Of a DNA stretch of 64,000 nucleotides, positions 53,909-61,330 are shown piece by piece. Source of the DNA: DAINPP01 sp036743375. Its GTDB lineage: Bacteria; Thermotogota; Thermotogae; MWEM01. Within the stretch, counting starts at the first letter, position 1; the number at the start of each line of letters is the position of its first letter. Location: the NCBI GenBank assembly GCA_036743375.1, contig DAINPP010000002.1, positions 1 to 64,000 of the forward strand, given 5' to 3'. A program made the position numbers and the translations under genes. A model generated the notes under the pieces. It searched no databases, was not told where the DNA came from, and saw nothing but the letters and a program-made list of their open reading frames with translations.

Positions 53909-54889
53909 TTACGCTCCCCCCGTGTAGATCGTCTCGATGATCTCTTCCATCGGTGTCTCGGAGATGGTCATATCAACTATGGCCGTCCGCTTGATGATGT
54001 CATTTAGAATGGTCTGAAGCGAACAGATCTGTGTATCCACCTCTATCTTCATGCCGGTTCCCTTTTTCTTCAGTACATTAACACCGGATAGCTGAGGGGT
54101 GTATTCATCTTCGAGTTTTAAAGAAAGAATCTTCGTCTTCAGAAAATCATGTTTCAGTTCATTCACCGTACTGTGGAGGATCAGCTGACCCTTGTCGATG
54201 ACGATGACTCTCCGGCAGAGTTTTTCAATGTCTCCCACATCATGTGAGGTCAGAAAGACCGTCAGGTCTTTTCGTTTGTTCAGGTCTTTGATCAATTCCC
54301 TGATCTGATTCTTCACCACGACATCCAGCCCGATGGTGGGTTCATCGAGAAACAGAATTTCCGGGTCATGTATCAGACTAACGGCAATCTCACATCTGAT
54401 CCTCTGTCCGAGGGATAATTTACGGACCGGTTGATGCATGATCTCCTCCAGTTGAAACCTTTTCACAAGTTCTTTCAGCCTGTTCTTATAATCATTTTTA
54501 TTCAGTTCATAGATATCCGCCATCAGTTCAAAGGAATCCTCAGGCGGGAGATGAAACCACATCTGTGATTTTTGTCCAAAGACGGAACCGATCTTATATG
54601 ACAGCTTTTTCCTGGATTTCCAGGGTATCATTCCGAGGACGCTGACTTCCCCAGCACTCGGATAAAGTATCCCCGTCATCATCTTGATGGTGGTAGATTT
54701 CCCGGCCCCATTCGGCCCGATAAAGGCAAGGACCTCGCCTTTTTCAACGGAAAAATTGATATCCTGTACCGCTTTGACTTCTTTATAAACCGGGTGCATC
54801 AGTGATTTAAAACTCTCTTTGAGTCCTGATCTTTTAACTTTTGTCTTAAAGCTTTTACTCAACCCATTGACTTCAACTACCTTTTCCAT
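53909..54889 (-). CDS. ABC-2 exporter ATPase (COG4586-like)
   Basis: 326-aa cytosolic ATPase. The start MEKVVEVNGLSKSFKTKVKR follows TTAGGAGGGAG; the frame upstream continues through the attenuator and is not coding. Walker A GPNGAGKSTT, Q-loop GQKSQMWFHLPPEDSF (the QKxQLxWxLP type of this family), signature LSLGQRIRCE, Walker B ILFLDEPTIGLD, and switch TSHDVGDIEKL. The C-terminal 80 residues form the accessory domain of this family. The 5' leader contains a leader peptide and a terminator, so expression is probably induced by ribosome inhibition. Confidence 0.93.
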   Translation of the reverse strand: MEKVVEVNGLSKSFKTKVKRSGLKESFKSLMHPVYKEVKAVQDINFSVEKGEVLAFIGPNGAGKSTTIKMMTGILYPSAGEVSVLGMIPWKSRKKLSYKIGSVFGQKSQMWFHLPPEDSFELMADIYELNKNDYKNRLKELVKRFQLEEIMHQPVRKLSLGQRIRCEIAVSLIHDPEILFLDEPTIGLDVVVKNQIRELIKDLNKRKDLTVFLTSHDVGDIEKLCRRVIVIDKGQLILHSTVNELKHDFLKTKILSLKLEDEYTPQLSGVNVLKKKGTGMKIEVDTQICSLQTILNDIIKRTAIVDMTISETPMEEIIETIYTGGA

Positions 54890-54912
54890 AAAAATCTCCC
54901 TCCTAATAAAAG

Positions 54913-54946
54913 AAAAACCGGAGCTGAATTTCAAGCTCCGGTTTTT
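54913..54946 (-). terminator. Attenuator terminator in the exporter leader
   Basis: AAAAACCGGAGCT and AGCTCCGGTTTTT form a 13-bp stem with an 8-base loop, followed by CTTTT. It lies between the leader peptide and the ATPase ribosome site, so it must be read through for expression. The upstream segment GCGCCGGT (54979-54972) can pair with ACCGGAGC of its 5' arm at 7 of 8 positions, forming a competing antiterminator. Confidence 0.82.
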
Positions 54947-54969
54947 GATGTATGACAAAACAGACAGCA

Positions 54970-55035
54970 TCACCGGCGCCGTTTAATTGAGACCATATAA
55001 TCACACAGTTGAATAGTCATCTGTTTAAGCATCAT
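54970..55035 (-). CDS. 21-aa leader peptide of the exporter operon
   Basis: ATG with GGGAGA 7 bases upstream. It starts MMLKQMTIQL and ends SIKRRR. The final codons CGG CGC CGG TGA coincide with the antiterminator segment. A ribosome completing the peptide would cover that segment and let the terminator form; a ribosome stalled earlier would leave it free and permit read-through. CGG and CGC appear much less used than AGA for Arg in neighbouring genes, so slow decoding there is also possible. Layout parallels the bmrB leader of Bacillus bmrCD. Confidence 0.6.
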   Translation of the reverse strand: MMLKQMTIQLCDYMVSIKRRR

Positions 55036-55074
55036 TATCGATTCTCCCATCTGTTTTTTAGTTGATCTTGATAA

Positions 55075-55101
55075 CAAAAAAGAAGGAGTCTCTCTCCTTC
55101 T
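55075..55101 (-). terminator. Terminator upstream of the exporter leader
   Basis: AGAAGGAG-AGAGA-CTCCTTCT followed by TTTTTTG. It can terminate phzF transcripts. Because the promoter at 55125-55153 lies upstream of it, it may also be a first attenuator. The stem pairs an AAGGAG Shine-Dalgarno-like arm with its complement. Confidence 0.85.
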
Positions 55102-55124
55102 CTTCACCATCTTTCTTCATACGA

Positions 55125-55153
55125 ATTGTATCATAGATGTATAATTCTTTCAA
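55125..55153 (-). promoter_or_regulatory. Promoter of the exporter operon
   Basis: Reading leftward: TTGAAA (55153-55148), exactly 17 bases, TACAAT (55130-55125). It lies between the phzF stop and the first terminator. An ATG just downstream (55120) opens a 20-codon frame (MKKDGEEKERDSFFFVIKIN) that runs over that terminator, without a ribosome site. Confidence 0.6.
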
Positions 55154-55182
55154 GTCATCTAACACATCATTTACATTTAATC

Positions 55183-56085
55183 TCAAATTTCTATCTGCGT
55201 TTTAAAGACGATTACCGCTTCGCCTGATACACGAACCGTTTCCGGTTCATTCTCACGGATATCAACTTCGACCTCTATGATGCCTCTCCTGTCAATCGTT
55301 ACCCCCTGTCTGGCCTTGAATTTCAAACAGTTTTTATCAAGGGCGGTCAGATGATACTTAACCATATAGGCACCAAGCGGTCCGTTGGCATTTCCCGTTA
55401 CCGGATCCTCATTGATGCCGATAGCGGGGGCAAACATTCTTCCGGTAATCAGTGTCCCTTCTTCTGCCGCATCAAAGGTAAAGACATAGTACCCGTTACA
55501 GCCTATTTTCCCGCTTAATTCAGTGAGCCTTCCATAATCCGGTTTCATGGCATGGACCGTCTCATAGTCCTTCAGACCGATCATCACCTTTGAATGTCCG
55601 GTAGAAACAATTTGTACGGGGGCCTCTTCTATCAGATCATCTGACCGGATATTCAAGGCTTTAATCAGCTGCCGCAGGTCATCCCCTTCAAGCCGCTCTC
55701 CGAATTCAATCTTTCCCTGCGTCATCGTAATCCTGTAGGAATCTTCGAGAGGAGCGATATCAACGGGTAAAATGCCCGCGCCGGTCTTCTGATAAACCCT
55801 GGTTCTCTCGGAAAACTGTCCTTCTACCGCTCTGACATAATGTGCCGCAATGGTGGCATGTCCGCAAATCGGCACTTCCTTCAGCGGCGTGAAAAATCTG
55901 ACCTGTACATCATAGTCCTGATCTTCCGAAGGAATGATGAAAGCCGTTTCGGAATTATTCAGTTCCCTCGCGATCTTCTGCATCTGTTCTTCCGTCATTT
56001 TATCCGCATTTGACACGACACCTGCGGGATTACCTCTGAAAATCTCTTTTGTAAATGAATCCACCTGATAAAGATTATATTTCAT
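55183..56085 (-). CDS. PhzF-family isomerase
   Basis: 300-aa cytosolic protein of the PhzF/diaminopimelate-epimerase fold. The start MKYNLYQVDSFTKEIFRGNPAGVV follows AAAGGAGG. Family residues: the catalytic Glu in NNSETAFII, CGHATIAAHYV, and the NEDPVTGNANGPLGAYMV segment near 215. The second domain holds FDAAEEGTLITGRMFAPAIG. Most homologues outside phenazine producers have no known substrate; no phenazine genes are present here, so the name denotes the fold only. It lies between the two-component genes and the exporter, with a terminator separating it from the latter. Confidence 0.92.
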   Translation of the reverse strand: MKYNLYQVDSFTKEIFRGNPAGVVSNADKMTEEQMQKIARELNNSETAFIIPSEDQDYDVQVRFFTPLKEVPICGHATIAAHYVRAVEGQFSERTRVYQKTGAGILPVDIAPLEDSYRITMTQGKIEFGERLEGDDLRQLIKALNIRSDDLIEEAPVQIVSTGHSKVMIGLKDYETVHAMKPDYGRLTELSGKIGCNGYYVFTFDAAEEGTLITGRMFAPAIGINEDPVTGNANGPLGAYMVKYHLTALDKNCLKFKARQGVTIDRRGIIEVEVDIRENEPETVRVSGEAVIVFKTQIEI

Positions 56086-56186
56086 CGGGCCTCCTTTTTC
56101 CGCTTTCATTGAATATCTATTTTCTCCATAAAAGAACTATCCGAATACTTACCTTTGTTTATCCTTATAAAGCGTACACGCTTGTA

Positions 56187-57407
56187 TTAAAAAACCACTC
56201 TGAAAACAATCGTGTCATTCGGAACAGAATCGATATAGATTCTACCCCCATGTGATTCTACAATATTCCTGACGATTGACAATCCGATACCGTAGCCGTT
56301 AATCCTGTTCGTTCGCGATTTATCCCCCCTGTAAAAACGATCGAAGAGTTTGGACTTCTCTTTTGGCAATTCCCCGAGGTACCTGTTTTTCACGCAGATT
56401 ATCCTTTTCTTTCCCTTTTTATGGAGTGAAATTTCTATCTTTGAATCAGGTACCGCGTATTTGACGGCATTATCCGTCAATTCGGTCAGCATCTTTTTGA
56501 TATGATTCTCATCTCCTTTGAAGCGTATGCCTTCCTCAACATTCAGAATAATCTCTTTCCCCGTCTCAAAGGCCAGTGATTCAAACGGCAGGACCGTATT
56601 CTCTATCAGATAGCTCAGATCAAATTCCGTAAAATCCTCAGATCTGTTAAGTGTTTCCGTCTTTGCCAGTGAAAGTAGTTCTTTCGTTAAGGCTGTCATT
56701 CGATGAACCTGATTTTTAATCTCATCAACGTGTTTGTTCGTACCGTATTCCATCTCAAGAATATCCGTATTGGCAGAAATGATGGAAAGTGGGGTCTTTA
56801 ATTCATGCCCGGAATCGGTAACAAATTCTCTTTGCTTTTCAAAGGCGATATGGATTGGCTGGACAATCAATTTTGACAGAAATATCGTAATAATAAGCAA
56901 AACGACAAAACTGACTGAACCGGTGATATAGGACAGATTTAACAGTTCAAGCAGCATATGATCCTGCATGCCCTGATCGGCAAAAACGATCAGGACCCCG
57001 TAATAGGTCTGTGCCCTCATATATTTATAGCTATCGGTCTTCCCCATATCGTTATCAGATTGATAAACCGTTTCCGCATAGGCAACGGCATCATCAATGC
57101 TTAAAAAGATCTCATCACAAAAAACCGAGATAACCTCCCCATTCGTATCAAGCTTAACGGAGAATCCCTTTATCGGCAGATGGGGCCCCCCTTGAAAAGC
57201 CCGGTTATTTTCGGGAGCATATGGTGGAATGGTATTTTCCATGATAAAACCGTCATTCATGATCATATTGAATAAAAAACGGTCTACCTGTTCATTGCTC
57301 CTGTAATTCATATAGATATTAATCAATAAAAAGATGGCCAGTAACAGCAGAAGCAGGGCAGCTGTCGTGATCGCAATGAATTTAATACGCATCTTCTTAA
57401 TCATCAT
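56187..57407 (-). CDS. Membrane sensor histidine kinase
   Basis: About 406-aa kinase. The start MMIKKMRIKFIAITTAALLL overlaps the response-regulator stop by 11 bases with GGAGCGGA upstream. Membrane segment 1 at 8-30, an extracytoplasmic domain of about 130 aa with no recognised family, membrane segment 2 near 168-190, HisKA with His in SGHELKTPLS near 202, and HATPase with LTDNAVKYA and GYGIGLSIV. It phosphorylates the coupled response regulator. The signal is unknown. Confidence 0.93.
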   Translation of the reverse strand: MMIKKMRIKFIAITTAALLLLLLAIFLLINIYMNYRSNEQVDRFLFNMIMNDGFIMENTIPPYAPENNRAFQGGPHLPIKGFSVKLDTNGEVISVFCDEIFLSIDDAVAYAETVYQSDNDMGKTDSYKYMRAQTYYGVLIVFADQGMQDHMLLELLNLSYITGSVSFVVLLIITIFLSKLIVQPIHIAFEKQREFVTDSGHELKTPLSIISANTDILEMEYGTNKHVDEIKNQVHRMTALTKELLSLAKTETLNRSEDFTEFDLSYLIENTVLPFESLAFETGKEIILNVEEGIRFKGDENHIKKMLTELTDNAVKYAVPDSKIEISLHKKGKKRIICVKNRYLGELPKEKSKLFDRFYRGDKSRTNRINGYGIGLSIVRNIVESHGGRIYIDSVPNDTIVFRVVF

Positions 57408-58074
57408 TCCGCTCCAGTTTATATCCAAAATTTCTCACTACTTTTATCCTGATATCTGAATTAATAGACTTTAGTTTTTTTCTCACAAAAGAGATATACA
57501 CCTCTACAATATTATATTCACCTTCAAAATCATACCCCCAGATTTTCTCTACAAACTGCTCCTTTGAAATGACATGATCAGGATTTTTCATCAGCATTTC
57601 AAGAATCTGATATTCCTTGATACTGACTTTTATCTCATTCCTGCCGTTGGATATCACAAGGGTATTCTTGTTCAGAACAAGATTGCCAAAGACTATTTCA
57701 TCCAATACGAAAGCATCCTTTCTCCTTGCGGCAGATCGAATCCGTGCGAGTAATTCCCTTGTCACAAAGGGTTTCGTCAGGTAATCATCCGCTCCGCAAT
57801 CCAATCCGTTGACCTTGTCATCTATTTCAGATTTCGCGGTGAGCAGTATAACGGGCGTGGATATCCCGTTTCCACGTAGTTTTTTGAGAACTTCCAATCC
57901 ATTCAACCCCGGAAGCATGATGTCGAGCAATATCACATCGTACACGCCACTCAAGGCATACTGATAACCATCTTCCCCGTTATAAAAACAATCGACAAGA
58001 TAATTGTTCTTGGTCAGTATTTCATATAAGGCATCAACAAGTGGTCTTTCATCATCGACAACTAATATCCTCAC
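57397..58074 (-). CDS. OmpR/PhoB-family response regulator
   Basis: 225-aa regulator. I start at GTG (MRILVVDDERPLVDALYEIL), 6 bases after GGGAG; an ATG nine codons upstream lacks a ribosome site. Receiver domain 1-118 with acidic pair DDE, phospho-acceptor Asp in VILLDIMLPGLNG, Thr in LLTAKSE and Lys in YLTKPF. DNA-binding winged helix at 130-225 (VISKEQFVEKIWGYDF; VEVYISFVRKKL). It is translationally coupled to the histidine kinase. Likely targets are local genes such as PhzF or the exporter, by position only. Confidence 0.95.
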   Translation of the reverse strand: MRILVVDDERPLVDALYEILTKNNYLVDCFYNGEDGYQYALSGVYDVILLDIMLPGLNGLEVLKKLRGNGISTPVILLTAKSEIDDKVNGLDCGADDYLTKPFVTRELLARIRSAARRKDAFVLDEIVFGNLVLNKNTLVISNGRNEIKVSIKEYQILEMLMKNPDHVISKEQFVEKIWGYDFEGEYNIVEVYISFVRKKLKSINSDIRIKVVRNFGYKLERNDD

Positions 58075-58112
58075 ATCGTTCTCCCTTTTACTTTTTTCCA
58101 TTTTATCACAAA

Positions 58113-58151
58113 AGCACAAACACCCTTGCTGAACGCAAAGGTGTTTGTGCT
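58113..58151. terminator. Long hairpin between the calcium-binding gene and the response regulator
   Basis: AGCACAAACACC and GGTGTTTGTGCT form a perfect 12-bp stem, extended by CTT/AAG-type pairs, around a 9-base loop. Leftward it is followed by TTTTG and then the response-regulator ribosome site within 30 bases. No clear separate promoter is seen for the two-component pair, so partial read-through may drive it. Confidence 0.65.
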
Positions 58152-58189
58152 TTCTTTTAAAAAATCATTGAATTATACTTGAGTCTTTA

Positions 58190-59278
58190 TCACGAAACTG
58201 CATTAAAATACGTACTGAATTCTGTTGCAAGTCTCGAATTATTCAGGTATGCCGCTTCAAAAGTCTTCATAAAGGCAGTCTTTATTTCCTCGGTTACATC
58301 TTCCTCGTCCTCATCGTCTTCGGTTTCGGTAACCGATTCAGGCGGCATTCCCCCTGGTCCTCCCGGGCCGCCAGGACCTCCAGGTCCTTTCATTCCAGGT
58401 TCCGGAAGATCAAACGCATTCTCCGAAACAAGTGCCTCTTCCTCTTCAGCGCTTATCTTCGAATCCCCATCCGTATCATATTCACTGATAAGGTCGCTTG
58501 CGCTGACATCAATCCCGTTCGTTTCAAGGAATTCACTGATCTCCTCTTCGCTCCACAGCCCATCATCATCCGTATCAATGCTCATCTCCGGTGGTGGTCC
58601 TCCGGGTCCTCCTGGGCCGCCGGGACCTCCAGGTCCTTTCATTCCAGGTTCCGGAAGGTTAAACGCATTCTCCGACATGAGTGCTTCTCTTTCTTCCGCA
58701 CTTATCTTCGAATCCCCATCCGTATCATATTCACTGATAAGATCGCTTGCGCTGACGTTCAGATCACTGGCCTCAAGGAATTCACTGATCTCCTCTTCGC
58801 TCCACAGTTCATCCGCATCCGTGTCGATATTCATTTCAGGTGGCGGAGTCCCTGTGCCAGACATATCTGCCGACTGGGCACCCTGATAAGCCGTTTCAAA
58901 TCTTTTAAGGAGGAGACTCGAAATCTCATCACTATCCGTATCTGTTGTGGAAGTCTCTGTCATCTGCAGCAACTCTTCCAACGTACTGAATCCCAACACA
59001 TCATCACTGTACAGTGATGTTTCCTCATCTCCATCCTCAGTATCGTTCTTCATATCAGGCGGTGGACCGGCCGGAGCTGGTGGTTTTCCACCCCCGACAG
59101 GTGGCTTTCCTCTCGGAGCTCCTTTTCCTTCAACAGATTCACTACTTTCAGCTGCCGCTCGTTCTGCTTCGAGTTTTTCCTGCAGCTCAGTTGCATCAAT
59201 CTGTTCAGTAGAACTGTTCTGAGAAGAAGAGCTGTACATCTGCCACAATGAAGTCATATCTGTTCCCTGTATTCTCAT
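58190..59278 (-). CDS. EF-hand protein with Gly-Pro-Gly tracts and a duplicated 83-aa unit
   Basis: 362-aa very acidic protein. GGGGGTGA precedes the ATG. The N-terminus (MRIQGTDMTSLWQMYSSSSQ) is not a signal peptide but resembles bacterial EF-hand proteins of unknown function that begin with a Ser-rich helix. Residues 150-315 contain two copies of an 83-aa unit, each with two EF-hand loops (DTDADELWSEEE/DTDDDGLWSEEE and DTDGDSKISAEE) followed by LPEPGMKGPGGPGGPGGPGG, a collagen-like linker. The Pro/Gly-rich region at 55-80 is similar. It should bind at least four calcium ions. Role unknown: calcium buffering, sensing or structural. Confidence 0.85.
   Translation of the reverse strand: MRIQGTDMTSLWQMYSSSSQNSSTEQIDATELQEKLEAERAAAESSESVEGKGAPRGKPPVGGGKPPAPAGPPPDMKNDTEDGDEETSLYSDDVLGFSTLEELLQMTETSTTDTDSDEISSLLLKRFETAYQGAQSADMSGTGTPPPEMNIDTDADELWSEEEISEFLEASDLNVSASDLISEYDTDGDSKISAEEREALMSENAFNLPEPGMKGPGGPGGPGGPGGPPPEMSIDTDDDGLWSEEEISEFLETNGIDVSASDLISEYDTDGDSKISAEEEEALVSENAFDLPEPGMKGPGGPGGPGGPGGMPPESVTETEDDEDEEDVTEEIKTAFMKTFEAAYLNNSRLATEFSTYFNAVS
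58341..58838. repeat. Two tandem 249-bp copies inside the EF-hand gene
   Basis: The segment around GGACCTCCAGGTCCTTTCAT at 58374 recurs at 58623, an offset of 249 bases (83 codons, in frame). Flanking bases including the EF-hand codons are largely the same in both copies, so this is a recent or homogenised internal duplication. Boundaries are approximate. Confidence 0.8.
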
Positions 59279-59366
59279 CTTATCACCCCCTTATTTTTTC
59301 ACGATTGACTATAACCGTTGAAGCTTAAAAAAACCTTGAAGTGATAAAACGCCTGAATCCGCTTCC

Positions 59367-60833
59367 TCAACTGCCGCTTTGAACAGCTCCGGCCTTCATT
59401 TTCTGCTTGTTGTTATACATTCGTTCATCCGCTATCCCGATCAAAGCGTCGAGAGATTTGAAAGAGTTCTTTGATTCAATCACATAGCCAAACGAGGCAC
59501 TCTGACCCATTTCCTTAAAATCGGACTGTATTTTTTTAATCAGATTTTCAAGCTGGTTCTCCGATACATCGAAGAGAACGAATAAAAATTCATCTCCGCC
59601 AAATCTCCCGGTTGTTCCAAATCCCTTGTCATCTATATTCTCTTTGAGGATCTGAGCCATCAAGCGGAGAAAATAATCCCCCTTCACATGACCGTGCGTG
59701 TCGTTGATCTCTTTAAAATTGTCTATGTCCAGAATTGAAACGGCTATACTTTTTTTAAAGACCGAATAGTCGATTTCCTCAAAGAGATAGCGCCGGTTGT
59801 AAAGACCGGTCAACGGATCAATGTAGGATATATGTTCCAGTTCTTTCATCATATGCTGCATCTGCGAAATATCCGTCAGGATGAATATATGAGAAATGAT
59901 GTGATCCATCTTATCTTTTACAACACCGTAATCTATATTGTAGCACTTTCCCTTCAGAGAGACATTTTTTTCGTTAAACAATCGATACTGATCATCTCTT
60001 CCAAAAAAGTCATTCATTCGACCGGCATTTTCGATAGCAAGCAGTCTTCGTGCCGCGTCGTTTGAAAAAACGACTACGTGATCCGAATTTAACGCAAAAA
60101 GTGGAAGCGTTATCCTGTTGATGATAGATTCTTTGACGATGGGTACGATACTACCAAAACTGCTCCTTTCGAGAAAAAAGAAGGCAACCGTTAAAACAAC
60201 GGGTGTTAACGGTGTTGCATAATCAAAATTTGACAATCCACTGAAGAGATTATAAACCAAGAACAACAGGAAAGGCGATCCCATCAGGAGGATGAGCATG
60301 AAATTTTTGAATCCCATCTCCCGGTATCTTTTTAAATTATTCGCCGTGATCAAGATAGCACAGAAATACAATCCCAATTGATAGAGAGAGATTGGGAAAA
60401 ACAGGATTCCCGGAACTGTCGTCACCATACTGTAACCACTTCTGTATTCAACCTGGATAAGTGCCTTGAAAAGATGATGATAGGGGTTGGTGAGAATAAT
60501 AACGAAAAATGAAAAGGAAACCCCGATTAACAACCAGGTATAACATCTGAGTTTTTCAGTATTACCGTAAAAAAACTTGTAAAGATAGAGGAAATAAAAC
60601 GGAGGACTAAACACCAGATTAATCTGTTTCAGTTCATGAAATAGTATCCGTATTGACTCATCCTTCACGAGATAATTTATACCGCCAAACATTAAGCCAC
60701 TCAGTGAAGAGATGATCACCAGTAAAAAGAATATATTTGTTTTATGAAGCTCCTTTCTGTTCAGAAAAAAGAGAAGGGTTCCAACGATTGCCATCGATAT
60801 AAAATAAAGAAGTGAACACCACATGTTTAACAT
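59367..60833 (-). CDS. Membrane 7TM-PAS-GGDEF diguanylate cyclase
   Basis: 488-aa protein. The start MLNMWCSLLYFISMAIVG has GGAGAG 7 bases upstream. Residues 1-225 hold about seven membrane segments, the N-terminal 7TM sensor found on histidine kinases and cyclases. A PAS-like domain follows at 230-320 (LFALNSDHVVVFSNDAARRLL), then GGDEF at 330-485 with active GRFGGDEFLFVL and DGLTGLYNRRYLFEEI-type start (YIDPLTGLYNRRYL). No RxxD inhibitory site precedes GGDEF. It should synthesise c-di-GMP. Together with the EAL and HD-GYP proteins it makes a full c-di-GMP cycle in this window. Confidence 0.94.
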   Translation of the reverse strand: MLNMWCSLLYFISMAIVGTLLFFLNRKELHKTNIFFLLVIISSLSGLMFGGINYLVKDESIRILFHELKQINLVFSPPFYFLYLYKFFYGNTEKLRCYTWLLIGVSFSFFVIILTNPYHHLFKALIQVEYRSGYSMVTTVPGILFFPISLYQLGLYFCAILITANNLKRYREMGFKNFMLILLMGSPFLLFLVYNLFSGLSNFDYATPLTPVVLTVAFFFLERSSFGSIVPIVKESIINRITLPLFALNSDHVVVFSNDAARRLLAIENAGRMNDFFGRDDQYRLFNEKNVSLKGKCYNIDYGVVKDKMDHIISHIFILTDISQMQHMMKELEHISYIDPLTGLYNRRYLFEEIDYSVFKKSIAVSILDIDNFKEINDTHGHVKGDYFLRLMAQILKENIDDKGFGTTGRFGGDEFLFVLFDVSENQLENLIKKIQSDFKEMGQSASFGYVIESKNSFKSLDALIGIADERMYNNKQKMKAGAVQSGS

Positions 60834-61093
60834 AAATTAACTCTCCATGTCTTTAAAAATAATTTTTTTCATCAATTCTTACGCACATTAGAACATATAG
60901 ATTATACATTAAAAAACTTTTTTTATTCCAATAAGGTGAAAAGTATTATATCCATTTTTGTGAACGGAAGTCCCCCTACGGCATGACATGCACATTTCAG
61001 CGACAATGACAGAATATCTGAGGAACTGAGAGTTTATCAACCGTAACACTTTATATTTCTTAATAAACACTTCCAAATGTGATTTCTCGCGGT
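60834..61093. other. Intergenic region between GGDEF gene and sugar importer 2
   Basis: About 500 bp separate the divergent genes. This left part contains no RNA gene or ORF that I can support. The right part holds the importer promoter and a long leader. Confidence 0.5.
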
Positions 61094-61122
61094 TTGACAG
61101 CTGTTTTCTCAATATGTATAAT
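61094..61122 (+). promoter_or_regulatory. Consensus sigma-70 promoter of sugar importer 2
   Basis: TTGACA, exactly 17 bases, TATAAT: a perfect consensus. It lies about 210 bases before the binding-protein start codon, leaving a long untranslated leader. Confidence 0.82.
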
Positions 61123-61292
61123 GTTATACTATTTAACCGTAGCGATAATATTTTTTCTTGCTTCTAACCAATGATTCAGGAATTTAAAACCGAATATCGT
61201 ACTGAAAGAGATAACAGAGAAATCAGTAAAATGAGGGGCATGGTGTTCTTGTCTTTTTTTGTTTTCTCGATTTTATTTATAAATAATTTCTC

Positions 61293-61310
61293 TCAGAACA
61301 ACGGTTCTGA
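61293..61310 (+). promoter_or_regulatory. Inverted repeat in the leader of sugar importer 2
   Basis: TCAGAAC-AACG-GTTCTGA, a perfect 7-4-7 inverted repeat ending 10 bases before the ribosome site. Its right half, AACGGTTCTG, recurs ahead of sugar importer 1 (19661-19670). It could be an operator or an RNA hairpin affecting translation. Confidence 0.5.
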
Positions 61311-61330
61311 AAAAATAAGGAGGGATTTTT

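Noticed and set aside
58179..58886. 235-codon plus-strand frame with GPPGPPGPPG tracts
   Set aside because: It is the complement of the Gly-Pro-Gly and acidic codons in the EF-hand gene; symmetrical codons make both strands look collagen-like.
60909..61112. 67-codon minus-strand frame in the gap before sugar importer 2
   Set aside because: No ribosome site, no domain, and it crosses the consensus promoter at 61094-61122.
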